A stretch of DNA of 42,551 bases, taken from positions 1-42,551 of the forward strand of contig NZ_JBFIII010000009.1 of assembly GCF_041601295.1 (NCBI RefSeq), given 5' to 3'. Every line of letters starts with the position of its first letter. Position 1 is the first letter of the stretch. Below the pieces are notes generated by a model that was given only the letters and a program-made list of their open reading frames with translations, had not been told where the DNA came from and did no database searches. The position numbers and the translations under genes are program-made. The stretch is from Immundisolibacter sp. (GTDB lineage: Bacteria; Pseudomonadota; Gammaproteobacteria; Immundisolibacterales; Immundisolibacteraceae). This document shows, in pieces, positions 1-7,836 of the stretch.

Positions 1-1
1 C

Positions 2-25
2 CGCGCGCTGTTTGAGCAGCGCGCG
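2..25. other. Perfect hairpin upstream of dnaJ
   Basis: CGCGCGCTG (2-10) and CAGCGCGCG (17-25) form a perfect 9-bp stem around the 6-nt loop TTTGAG. No T-run follows, so it is not a classical terminator by itself. It lies 16 nt before a second, T-tailed hairpin. It may lie in the 3' part of the preceding gene or its untranslated end; the upstream gene is outside the window. Confidence 0.5.
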
Positions 26-40
26 AGGTTGACACCCCCA

Positions 41-73
41 CGTCGGGCGCAGCCACGCTTCGCCCGACGTTTT
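41..73 (+). terminator. Rho-independent terminator between the upstream gene and dnaJ
   Basis: CGTCGGGCG (41-49) pairs perfectly with CGCCCGACG (61-69) across an 11-nt loop and is followed directly by TTTT (70-73). This is the standard intrinsic terminator layout. It ends 23 nt before the dnaJ start codon, so it probably attenuates read-through from an upstream gene (dnaK by usual synteny, an inference). Confidence 0.7.
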
Positions 74-96
74 GATGTATTCGGCGGCGACGACCC

Positions 97-1188
97 ATGG
101 CGCAAGTGGATCTTTATGAAGTGCTCGGCGTATCCCAGACGGCCGACGAGGCGGAAATAAAAAAGGCCTACCGACGCCTGGCCATGAAATACCACCCTGA
201 CCGCAACCAGGGAAATGAGGAAACCGAAGAGCGCTTCAAACAGATACAAGCGGCTTACGCCGTCTTGTCCGATCCCCAGAAACGGCAGTCCTACGACCGT
301 TTCGGCCACGCCGGCATCGACCCGCAAAGCGCCGGAGGCGGCGGCTTTGGCGATATCTTCGGGGATGTTTTCGCCGACATATTCGGCGCTGGGCGCAGCA
401 GTCGTGGGGGTGCCAGTCGTGGCTCCGACCTTCGCTACGAACTGGACATCAGCCTGGAGGAAGCCTTTCACGGCACCACCTCGACACTGAATATCCCGGT
501 GCTGACAAACTGCGGCACCTGCGACGGCAAAGGCACCAAACCGGGCACCGCACCCGTCGCCTGCAGTACCTGTGGCGGACACGGACAGATACGTACCCAG
601 CAAGGCTTTTTCTCGCTGCAGCAAACCTGCCCTACCTGCCGCGGTGCCGGGCAAGTGATCCGCGACCCCTGCCTTGACTGCCATGGCGCCGGACGGGTGG
701 AAACGCCCAAGTCCCTGCAAGTGAAAATCCCTCCGGGTGTCGATAGCAACGACCGCATCCGCCTGGCCGGCGAGGGCGAGGCCGGGCGCCGTGGCGGACC
801 ACCTGGTGATCTTTACGTCGATATCCACTTGCGCCCGCATGCGCTGTTCGAGCGCGACGGCGGCAACCTGCACACCGAAGTCCCGATCAGCGTGGTCACC
901 GCGGCACTCGGTGGCGAACTGGAAGTGCCGAGCCTGGAAGGCCGGCTCGGCCTGACCGTCCCCGCGGGCACCCAGACCGGGCGGGTGTTCCGACTGCGCG
1001 GCAAGGGCATGCCGTCAGTCCGCGGTGGCGGGGTGGGCGACCTCATGATTCGCGTGGCGGTGGAAACCCCGGTCAACCTCGATAGCGACCAGATCGAACT
1101 GTTGCGAAAACTGGGCGAAACTATGGGCGAGAATCACCAGCCGCGCGGACAATCCTGGTTGGGACGCGTGAAAAGCTTTTTCGAGTAA
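97..1188 (+). CDS. dnaJ: Chaperone protein DnaJ (Hsp40)
   Basis: Cytoplasmic co-chaperone that delivers unfolded clients to DnaK and stimulates its ATPase. The 363-residue product has the full type I layout. A J domain at about 5-70 carries the HPD motif at 33-35, and a Gly/Phe-rich linker spans about 70-108. The zinc-binding region has four CxxCxGxG repeats, with cysteines at 139/142, 156/159, 178/181 and 192/195. Beta-sandwich client-binding domains follow from about 205. Length is slightly below the usual 370-380. The ATG at 97 puts the J domain at the expected N-terminal position, although the ribosome-binding site is weak. dapB follows after 7 nt, so the two are probably co-transcribed. 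A terminator hairpin just upstream suggests partial separation from the preceding gene. Confidence 0.98.
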   Translation: MAQVDLYEVLGVSQTADEAEIKKAYRRLAMKYHPDRNQGNEETEERFKQIQAAYAVLSDPQKRQSYDRFGHAGIDPQSAGGGGFGDIFGDVFADIFGAGRSSRGGASRGSDLRYELDISLEEAFHGTTSTLNIPVLTNCGTCDGKGTKPGTAPVACSTCGGHGQIRTQQGFFSLQQTCPTCRGAGQVIRDPCLDCHGAGRVETPKSLQVKIPPGVDSNDRIRLAGEGEAGRRGGPPGDLYVDIHLRPHALFERDGGNLHTEVPISVVTAALGGELEVPSLEGRLGLTVPAGTQTGRVFRLRGKGMPSVRGGGVGDLMIRVAVETPVNLDSDQIELLRKLGETMGENHQPRGQSWLGRVKSFFE

Positions 1189-1195
1189 GACGCCA

Positions 1196-2020
1196 ATGAA
1201 CGGCAACGCCACGCCGAAGACGCGAATCGCCATCGCTGGCGCGGTGGGCCGCATGGGCCAGACCTTGATTGCCGCCTGCGCCGAACACCCGGACCTGGAC
1301 CTCAGCGTCGCCTTTGAACATGCCGGCAACAGCGCACTCGGCAGCGACGTCGGGCTGCTGGCCGGGCTTGCCGCCAGTGGCCTGCAGCTCAGTTCGGATG
1401 CTGCGCTGGCCACAACAAGCTTCGACGTACTGGTGGATTTCACCAGCCCGGCCGCCACCCTGATCCACGCAGCGGCCTGCGCGGACCAGGGCCGCGCCAT
1501 GGTGGTCGGTACTACTGGCCTGGACGCCAGCCAGAAGGCACAGCTCGCCGAGCTGGCGACGCGTATTCCGGTGATGTTCGCGCCCAATATGAGCATCGGC
1601 GTTAACCTGTGCTTTGCGCTACTGGCGACCGCCGCGCGCGTGCTGGGCGATGACTTCGACATCGAGATCATTGAGGCACACCACCGCCACAAGGTGGACG
1701 CGCCGTCCGGCACCGCTTTGCGGATGGGCGAGGTGGTGGCTGAGGCGCTCGGACGGGACTTGCGCCAATCCGCCGTGTACGGGCGCGAAGGCCAGACCGG
1801 CGCCCGCGCGCGGGACGCCATCGGCTTCGCCACCGTGCGCGGGGGCGACATTATCGGCGATCACACGGTGCTGTTCGCCGGTGACGGCGAGCGGATCGAA
1901 ATCACCCACAAGGCGAGCAGCCGTCTCACGTTTGCCCGTGGCGCCCTGCGCGCCGCAGGCTGGCTCAAGGGTCGCCCGGCGGGGCTCTACGACATGCAGG
2001 ACGTGCTCGGGCTGCGCTGA
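1196..2020 (+). CDS. dapB: 4-hydroxy-tetrahydrodipicolinate reductase
   Basis: Reduces hydroxy-tetrahydrodipicolinate to tetrahydrodipicolinate with NAD(P)H in the lysine/diaminopimelate pathway, feeding peptidoglycan as well as lysine. The 274-residue protein shows the N-terminal Rossmann nucleotide loop GAVGRMG at 15-21, the GTTGL segment at 105-109, APNMSIGVN at 129-137, and the catalytic/substrate signature EAHHRHKVDAPSGTA beginning at 160 (His162, His163, Lys166, matching the E. coli catalytic His/Lys). Length matches the family. It starts 7 nt after dnaJ, the gene order found in many gammaproteobacteria. carA, which often follows there, is absent; a convergent minus-strand gene lies beyond. 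Confidence 0.98.
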   Translation: MNGNATPKTRIAIAGAVGRMGQTLIAACAEHPDLDLSVAFEHAGNSALGSDVGLLAGLAASGLQLSSDAALATTSFDVLVDFTSPAATLIHAAACADQGRAMVVGTTGLDASQKAQLAELATRIPVMFAPNMSIGVNLCFALLATAARVLGDDFDIEIIEAHHRHKVDAPSGTALRMGEVVAEALGRDLRQSAVYGREGQTGARARDAIGFATVRGGDIIGDHTVLFAGDGERIEITHKASSRLTFARGALRAAGWLKGRPAGLYDMQDVLGLR

Positions 2021-2056
2021 AACACGGTCAGCGCGGCGTGTTCGCTTGCGGCTTGG

Positions 2057-2383
2057 CTAGCACGGCACCTTGTACCACTGGCCGCCGACGTAAATCCAGT
2101 GCCAGCATGAGCCCTCGACCTTCAGCACCAGAACCTGACTTACGCCGCGGATGGCCGTGATGCCTTCCGAGGGCGGCGTATCGCTCGGCTGTAGGGGCTT
2201 GCCGGTTGCATCCCGCGGTTCGAGTTCACCGGTGGGTCCCGGCACCAGCACGAACGGCAAACCGGCGAAGGGATTGACCTGCCCCGGCGAGTCGGGCGGC
2301 GGGCCCTTCCTGCCGCAAGCAGTCAGGACAAGACTGCTCACCAACACAACAACCAAAGCAACGGCGCGGTACTTGTTGACCAT
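2057..2383 (-). CDS. Small lipoprotein with LptM/YifL-like N-terminus
   Basis: A 108-residue predicted lipoprotein. The N-terminus is a short basic segment, a hydrophobic stretch and a lipobox LTAC ending at Cys23, followed by GRKGPPP, which resembles the CGxKGPL start of the LptM/YifL family that assists LptD maturation. It is longer than typical LptM. The C-terminal half ends in an aromatic-rich segment (WHWIYVGGQWYKVPC) not expected for that family, so the assignment is open. The ATG at 2383 is preceded by GGAGGG. It lies 16 nt after the stop of the FecR-TPR-barrel gene on the same strand and probably forms its operon. Function is unknown; an accessory lipoprotein for the outer-membrane protein is a reasonable inference. 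Confidence 0.8.
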   Translation of the reverse strand: MVNKYRAVALVVVLVSSLVLTACGRKGPPPDSPGQVNPFAGLPFVLVPGPTGELEPRDATGKPLQPSDTPPSEGITAIRGVSQVLVLKVEGSCWHWIYVGGQWYKVPC

Positions 2384-2399
2384 CGGACCCTCCGGAAAG

Positions 2400-5300
2400 T
2401 CAGTCGAAATAAAGACTCAGACTTCCATACAACAGGCGCCGTGGGTGGATTAGCGGATGCTCCGGATCCGCGTCCTGAAAGCGCACCGCCTGGTCGAACA
2501 GGTTCAGCACACCGACGCTGAGCAAGCCAGTCCTGCGCGGCAGTCCCCAGGCCAGCCTGGCATTGCTAACCCAGAAGTCATCCCGGGCGTGGCGCGGCTG
2601 TCCCGAGGTGCTGAGCAGGAAATCACCGCTCTGCCAGTAGGCCGTGCTGGACAGATCGGCCAGCCAGCCCGCGGGGTGGCTGTAACGTATGCCCAGGGGC
2701 AGGCTCTGGGTCCGCAGCCTGAATATCTCCCAAGCTCCGGATTCGACGATAGCCGGCGCCTCCTCGGCATGAACCGCCCCCTGGTAGCGATACTCCGCCC
2801 GCAGTGCCCAACGCGGCGCCGGCGTCCAGTAAACATAGGCGCGGTGCAGCTGCTCACGAGCATCGGCGAAGGCGGCAACCGCTGACTCAAGATCAGGCGG
2901 AACCAGCTCGAAATAGGGTTTTTTCAACTTGCGCCAGGTGGCTTCGACACCGACGTCGAGGCCTGTCCGCAGCCGCCGGTCCAGACCCAGGCCGTAGCGC
3001 TCGCTGCGAGTGCCAAAATTATCGTCGAAGTACTGCACGAAGCCGGCCACCTGCACCGGCTCGATCGTGCCCTTGCCGACCAGCTCACGCTTGACGGCCC
3101 GCAGTGCCACGGCACGCAAAGTGGTGCTGTCGTCGAGCATCCATGTCAGGCCAAGCTTCGGACTCCAGTGAGTTTCCTTGATCTCGGTGGTTTCAACCTC
3201 GTCGATCGCCACGCCGACGGTCCAGCGCGTTCTGGCCGGACCGTCCAGATGCCCATACATGTAGCCATTTCTTTGCTCTGTGCGGGATTCGTCAGCGAAT
3301 GAGAAGAAGCCGTTACCGAAGCCGAAGCTCAGATTTTCGCGGTAGAACCCACCACCAACCTGCAAGGTGCCGAGGCGTGTGGTCAACACTTGCTGTGCTT
3401 CGGCCAGCCACGGCCGGGCCTGCTCGCGACTCTGCAACACCAGCGGCGGCAACTCGAACTCCGGCGGCAGTTCGAGCTCGTAATCCTGCCCACGACGGGC
3501 GTTCTGGCGCTGCACTGATAGCAGCGTGTCGTTGCCCGGCAACCAGGTATGCCGCAGACCCAGCCGATAGGTATCCACGTCATCGAAGCGGCGCAGTGTC
3601 GGCGAGGCGACATCCGGGAACGGATACAGGGCAATGTCGCCGCGCTCGCGTTCGCTGCGCCGCACCTCAGCCTGCACGCTGGTATCCGGCGTCACACGCC
3701 AATGTGCAAACAGGTTGTACAGATCAATCGCCTGATCGGCGTTGTGCCGAAAGCCATCGGTTTCGTAATGGAACTGCGCCGCTGAAACTGACAGTGGCCC
3801 AGCCAGCACGGTGGCCATCAAGTCATCGCTGAACAGGCCATCGCCTCCACCAACCGCACTGGCTAGCGCCGTAACCCCGTCGCGCACGAACAACGGCGTG
3901 TACTCATTGAGCCCGCTTTGCAGGGACACGGCACCCTGGCGGATGGCCAGATCCTCCGCGCGCGCCCGTGGCTGCAGGGGCAGGACCGTTTGCGGCTGCC
4001 ACAGCTGCGCCTGGAGCAGCTCGGACAGGCGACCGGTTTCGTGCTGTGGCATACCCAGATAACTGTCCGCCAGGAGGCGGTGTGCGGAAAAATCGGCGGG
4101 ATCAGCCGCCAGCGATTCCGCGCCCCGACGCTGCGCCAGCTGGGTGAAGCCGAGCGCCTCGTAAGCACGTCCGGCACCGGCCTGGCGCGCCGCAAGATCC
4201 TCATCCAGTTGCAGTTTCGAGCGGTAGACAGCGCGGTTGTCGTTGCGCTTGATGGATTCTTCGATGGCCGCCAGCGCTTCGACCGGTCGGTTGTCGGCCA
4301 GCAACGCCAGCGCCTCGTAAAACCAGGGCGTCGGGTCGGCCGGATCGAGTGCCTTGGCGCGGCCCAATTCTGCCTGCGCCGGTTGCCTGCGGCGTTCCGA
4401 CAAGTAGGCCTTGGCAAGGTAGCTGCGCAGCAGCGACTGGCCAGGGTCGAGACTGACGCCGATTTCCATCTGGCGTCTGCCGGTGGCCAGCCGATTGTGC
4501 CGGATCAGCGCCAGGCCAAGACCCAGCCGCGCCAGCGGATCAAGCGGGTCGGCCAGGGCAGCATGCTCGAACGCAGCTTGCGCCGCCTGTGCATCATCGG
4601 CCAGTAAATGCGCAAAACCAAGCGTGCGCAGGGCCAGCGCCGCCGCCGATCCGTCAACGGCAGCCTGTGCCAGGCGGCGGGCCGCGCGATGGTTGCCGCT
4701 GGCCAGTTCAAGCTCGGCCAGGCGCAGCGTCGGCAAGCCATCGGCCGGTGCCAGATCGACCGCTCGGGCGGCAGCGGCCCGGGCTCCGGGCAGATCGAAA
4801 ACTGCCTGCCGCGCATAGGAACGCGCCAGCCATGCGTTCGGCAAGGCCGGCGCCAGGGCCACGGCGTCCCTGCTCAAGGCATCGGCCAGAGTCATATCAC
4901 CCTGAGCGATCGCGATCACCGCCTGCAGGGCCACGGCCTCGGCACGCTGCGCCGGGTCATCGCTGCGCACTGCCGCCGCAGCCAGTTGCGCTGCCGCGGG
5001 GATATCACCTGCCGCCAGCCGCTGCCGGGCCTCGCCCAGCGCGCCGGTTGCCAACGGCGGGTAATAGAGCGCCCAGTCCAGACCCTCACGGCTGCGCACG
5101 GCCACCTCTAGTTCGCGCGTTCCCGCAGAGCCCACGCGCAGGCGTTGGCCCGGCGCGACCGATTGGCCATCGACCATGACCCGACCGTCAAACACGATCA
5201 GCTCGTCCCCCTGCGGCGCGGCCGAAAGCAGAAATTCGGTGCCGTCGATGGCGGCGTTCAGATACGGCGTTGAGACATCGAAGCGCTGGCGAGTACGACT

Positions 5301-5645
5301 CAGGAAATGGCCCCGACCGCGTTCGATATGCGCCGTCAGTGTCGGTGCGCTGGGGTCCTGGCGAATGGACGCGGCGCTGAGCCCGGACAGGCGCAACACA
5401 GTATCGTTTGCGAGTTCCAGCACGGCGCTGCCGCCCTCGCCCACCCGTACCGAGACATCACCGCAGAAGGCCTCCCCCGATCGGGCAACACGCCAGCCGG
5501 CAGCGCCAGGCAACTGCACCTCGACTACGCCCCGGATGCTCGCCAGTCGCACCAACCAATGGTCGCATGCCTGCGCCGGCATGGGCACCAGAATAATCAG
5601 GGCCAAACACAGCCGCACCAACCCACTCAACCACTCCCTGTCCAC
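2400..5645 (-). CDS. FecR-domain / TPR / outer-membrane beta-barrel protein
   Basis: A large exported protein of 1081 residues. A signal peptide covers about 1-26 (cleavage after PAQA). A FecR-type domain at about 32-177 contains the characteristic DGTEF near 135-139. A long alpha-helical TPR array follows at about 190-555, with repeated helices rich in Ala and Leu and PADP-like turns. The remainder, about 560-1081, is rich in alternating aromatic and polar residues, as in an outer-membrane beta-barrel. TPR-plus-barrel resembles exporters such as PgaA/BcsC, but the FecR domain is extra. I choose GTG at 5645 because AGGAG lies 9 nt upstream; a TTG at 5654 touches that ribosome site. The minus-strand cyclase gene ends 97 nt upstream and the lipoprotein lies 16 nt downstream. 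Substrate and ligand are unknown. Confidence 0.85.
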   Translation of the reverse strand: MDREWLSGLVRLCLALIILVPMPAQACDHWLVRLASIRGVVEVQLPGAAGWRVARSGEAFCGDVSVRVGEGGSAVLELANDTVLRLSGLSAASIRQDPSAPTLTAHIERGRGHFLSRTRQRFDVSTPYLNAAIDGTEFLLSAAPQGDELIVFDGRVMVDGQSVAPGQRLRVGSAGTRELEVAVRSREGLDWALYYPPLATGALGEARQRLAAGDIPAAAQLAAAAVRSDDPAQRAEAVALQAVIAIAQGDMTLADALSRDAVALAPALPNAWLARSYARQAVFDLPGARAAAARAVDLAPADGLPTLRLAELELASGNHRAARRLAQAAVDGSAAALALRTLGFAHLLADDAQAAQAAFEHAALADPLDPLARLGLGLALIRHNRLATGRRQMEIGVSLDPGQSLLRSYLAKAYLSERRRQPAQAELGRAKALDPADPTPWFYEALALLADNRPVEALAAIEESIKRNDNRAVYRSKLQLDEDLAARQAGAGRAYEALGFTQLAQRRGAESLAADPADFSAHRLLADSYLGMPQHETGRLSELLQAQLWQPQTVLPLQPRARAEDLAIRQGAVSLQSGLNEYTPLFVRDGVTALASAVGGGDGLFSDDLMATVLAGPLSVSAAQFHYETDGFRHNADQAIDLYNLFAHWRVTPDTSVQAEVRRSERERGDIALYPFPDVASPTLRRFDDVDTYRLGLRHTWLPGNDTLLSVQRQNARRGQDYELELPPEFELPPLVLQSREQARPWLAEAQQVLTTRLGTLQVGGGFYRENLSFGFGNGFFSFADESRTEQRNGYMYGHLDGPARTRWTVGVAIDEVETTEIKETHWSPKLGLTWMLDDSTTLRAVALRAVKRELVGKGTIEPVQVAGFVQYFDDNFGTRSERYGLGLDRRLRTGLDVGVEATWRKLKKPYFELVPPDLESAVAAFADAREQLHRAYVYWTPAPRWALRAEYRYQGAVHAEEAPAIVESGAWEIFRLRTQSLPLGIRYSHPAGWLADLSSTAYWQSGDFLLSTSGQPRHARDDFWVSNARLAWGLPRRTGLLSVGVLNLFDQAVRFQDADPEHPLIHPRRLLYGSLSLYFD

Positions 5646-5742
5646 AACGAGCAACTCCTGGATATTTTTGTTGTACCTCCCAAGATTGGCAGGAGGTCTG
5701 CGGCTTCTTCAAGCCTCTGGCCACCGCTGCGACACGGTTGCG

Positions 5743-7752
5743 CTATTTCGGGACGACGATCACCCCATCCGACGGCACCTTATCATTCTGCCCTTGCAGA
5801 CTCGCCAGGTAGAAAGCCGCCACCGTGTCGCCAGGATCGGTGGCCAGCACCTCGGCAAACGCGTCCCGGGCCGCGCCGACGTCGCCTGCCGCGAACGCGT
5901 CCAAAGCCCACTCGAACAGCGGTCGCGCGGCTACTGGCACGGCTAGCAACTCATACAAGACCACGGCGTCCGTTTTCCCCGCCAGACGGAACCGCCCGAC
6001 TCGCCTGCAATCGACCCCCGTCAGACTGCCGATCACCTCATGACTGGCCAGTACCTGGGTGCCAAGACGCTTGTTCAGAACCTCAATACGGCTGGCCGTA
6101 TTGACGACGTCGCCCACCGCCCGGTACTCGTAATGATCCAGAGCGCCGACCGGCCCCAGCACCAGCTCACCGACATGCAACCCGACGCGAGTCGGCAGGC
6201 CTCCGCCAAACCCGGCCAGCGCCTGCTGGATACCGAGCGCGGCACGGCAGGCGCGCAACTGCTGCGCGATTCCGCCGTGCCGGACCGGCCACAGCGCCAG
6301 CGCCGAATCGCCAACGATGTCCGTGACGATCCCACCCTGGACGCGGATGGGCGCCAGCAGGGCAGCGTAGTACTGATTGATCAGCTCCCTCAGGGCAGCC
6401 GCCGGCAGGTGCTCGGACACGGTTGTATATCCGGCGGCATCGCTGATCAGACACACCGCGCGCAGCGGTACTGGCCGGCTTTGCGAGGGCGCACTACCGG
6501 TTTCACGGGCCACGCGCTCCACCACGTGGGCGGGCAAGTAGTGGCGAAACGCCGCGGCCACCTGTTGACGTTCGCGGCCACTGTCGCGCGCGCGCAGAAC
6601 GAGCGTTCCCAGCAGCGCAACCGTGACCTCGGCCCACCACGGAGCGAGCGGCAACCAGACATGGAATCGCCCGAATGCCGTCAGAACAGCCAGGTAAGCG
6701 GCGCCCGCCAGGGTTACCGCCAGGACACTCGCGCCAACCGGCCGCAGCGGCAGACTCGACGCCGCCAGCACAAGCGCACCCACGAGCAGTCCACCTGCAA
6801 TGATTCCCGGTGAGGCCGGCTTCAAAGATTCGCCTCGCAGCAGATTCAGATAGGCGGTGGTAGCAATCTCGACCCCCGACAGGTCAAGGCCATCGGGACG
6901 ACTTACGGCGGTAAGAAAACTATCCAGCTGGTTGGGGAAATACGGCTCGACATGGCCGATGAACACGGCGCGACCGGCCACATCCGGCACTTGGCCGAGC
7001 AGCACATCCGCTGCCGGGATGATATTCAGGGTGCGCGGCGGTCCATAGAAATTGAGCATGCGCTCGTTGGCGCCGACCGTCAGATCGCAGGCCGCCCTCT
7101 GAGCGCGTGTCATCTGCGGCTTGGCTGGGCACGAGGGCGAGCCGGCCTGAACCTGTACCGCGGCAGCCGGTAACGTGGCCAAGGTTGGCATGGCCGGGTG
7201 GTAGGTCCAGACGGTGTCGACCCGCGTCGGCGACTTGGGCAATGCGAAGGTCGCCACGGCCGCCGCGGCATCGGCCAAGGGCTTGTACGGTCGACGCAGC
7301 CGATCCACCCGCAACTGCCCTTGCGCCTGGGTGCCGGGCACGTCTTGCACCTGCCGTTCCAGGTTGCCAAACAGCACCACGTTACCGGCGTCGGAGATGG
7401 CACCGGCGAGCGCCGCATCGCCGTCACCCGAGCGCGCCCGAGCAAAATACACGTCGACCGCGATCACCGCAGCCCGACCCTGGGCCGCGCGCCCGATCAG
7501 ATCGGCATGGATGCGCCGCGGCCAGTCTGCAAGCCGTGATGGCAAACCCAGCCGCCGCGCGGACGCACTGTCGATGGCGAAGATCGTCGCCTCGGCTGGT
7601 GCCGGCAGCGGTCCACGCTGGGCAAACAGCCACGGCAAGGTCACTTCCCGCTCGAACCGGTCCGCACCAGGCAGTTGCCAGGCGACCAGGCCCGCCAACC
7701 ACACCACGGCTGCCAGCATCAAGCCACTGCGCAGCGGCTTGCGCTGATCCAC
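5743..7752 (-). CDS. CHASE2-domain class III adenylate/guanylate cyclase
   Basis: An inner-membrane sensor cyclase of 669 residues. One N-terminal membrane helix (about 10-28) is followed by a periplasmic CHASE2 domain (about 30-300), three membrane helices (about 313-386) and a cytoplasmic class III cyclase domain (about 430-605). The metal-binding aspartates are Asp438 (in LISDAAGYT) and Asp482 (in VGDSALALW); the transition-state Asn/Arg are Asn551 and Arg555. The usual adenine-selecting Lys four residues before the second Asp is Asp478, so ATP or GTP specificity is uncertain. A TPR-like tail ends the protein. The reading frame continues upstream into the divergent regulator gene. GTG at 7752 gives a basic stretch before the first helix and leaves an 84-nt divergent promoter; ATG at 7719 is the alternative. 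Neighbours suggest signalling to the Crp-like protein. Confidence 0.9.
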   Translation of the reverse strand: MDQRKPLRSGLMLAAVVWLAGLVAWQLPGADRFEREVTLPWLFAQRGPLPAPAEATIFAIDSASARRLGLPSRLADWPRRIHADLIGRAAQGRAAVIAVDVYFARARSGDGDAALAGAISDAGNVVLFGNLERQVQDVPGTQAQGQLRVDRLRRPYKPLADAAAAVATFALPKSPTRVDTVWTYHPAMPTLATLPAAAVQVQAGSPSCPAKPQMTRAQRAACDLTVGANERMLNFYGPPRTLNIIPAADVLLGQVPDVAGRAVFIGHVEPYFPNQLDSFLTAVSRPDGLDLSGVEIATTAYLNLLRGESLKPASPGIIAGGLLVGALVLAASSLPLRPVGASVLAVTLAGAAYLAVLTAFGRFHVWLPLAPWWAEVTVALLGTLVLRARDSGRERQQVAAAFRHYLPAHVVERVARETGSAPSQSRPVPLRAVCLISDAAGYTTVSEHLPAAALRELINQYYAALLAPIRVQGGIVTDIVGDSALALWPVRHGGIAQQLRACRAALGIQQALAGFGGGLPTRVGLHVGELVLGPVGALDHYEYRAVGDVVNTASRIEVLNKRLGTQVLASHEVIGSLTGVDCRRVGRFRLAGKTDAVVLYELLAVPVAARPLFEWALDAFAAGDVGAARDAFAEVLATDPGDTVAAFYLASLQGQNDKVPSDGVIVVPK

Positions 7753-7761
7753 GCCACCGGT

Positions 7762-7822
7762 TTGCGCCCGACCGACGGCGGGCCGGATAATTTGCGTCGT
7801 CACTACGTTCTCGACACGCAAA
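7762..7822 (+). promoter_or_regulatory. Candidate promoter and inverted repeat before the Crp/Fnr gene
   Basis: TTGCGC (7762-7767), an 18-nt spacer and GATAAT (7786-7791) resemble a sigma-70 promoter reading toward the regulator at 7837. Overlapping the -10 box and the likely transcription start is a perfect 7-bp inverted repeat, TTTGCGT (7791-7797) and ACGCAAA (7816-7822), separated by 18 nt. An operator for autoregulation is possible. The spacing does not match the TGTGA-N6-TCACA site of E. coli CRP. Confidence 0.35.
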
Positions 7823-7836
7823 AGGCCACGCAGCCC

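Noticed and set aside
2021..2042. AACACG / CGTGTT inverted repeat between dapB and the lipoprotein gene as a terminator
   Set aside because: Only a 6-bp stem with a 10-nt loop and no T-run; this could be chance.
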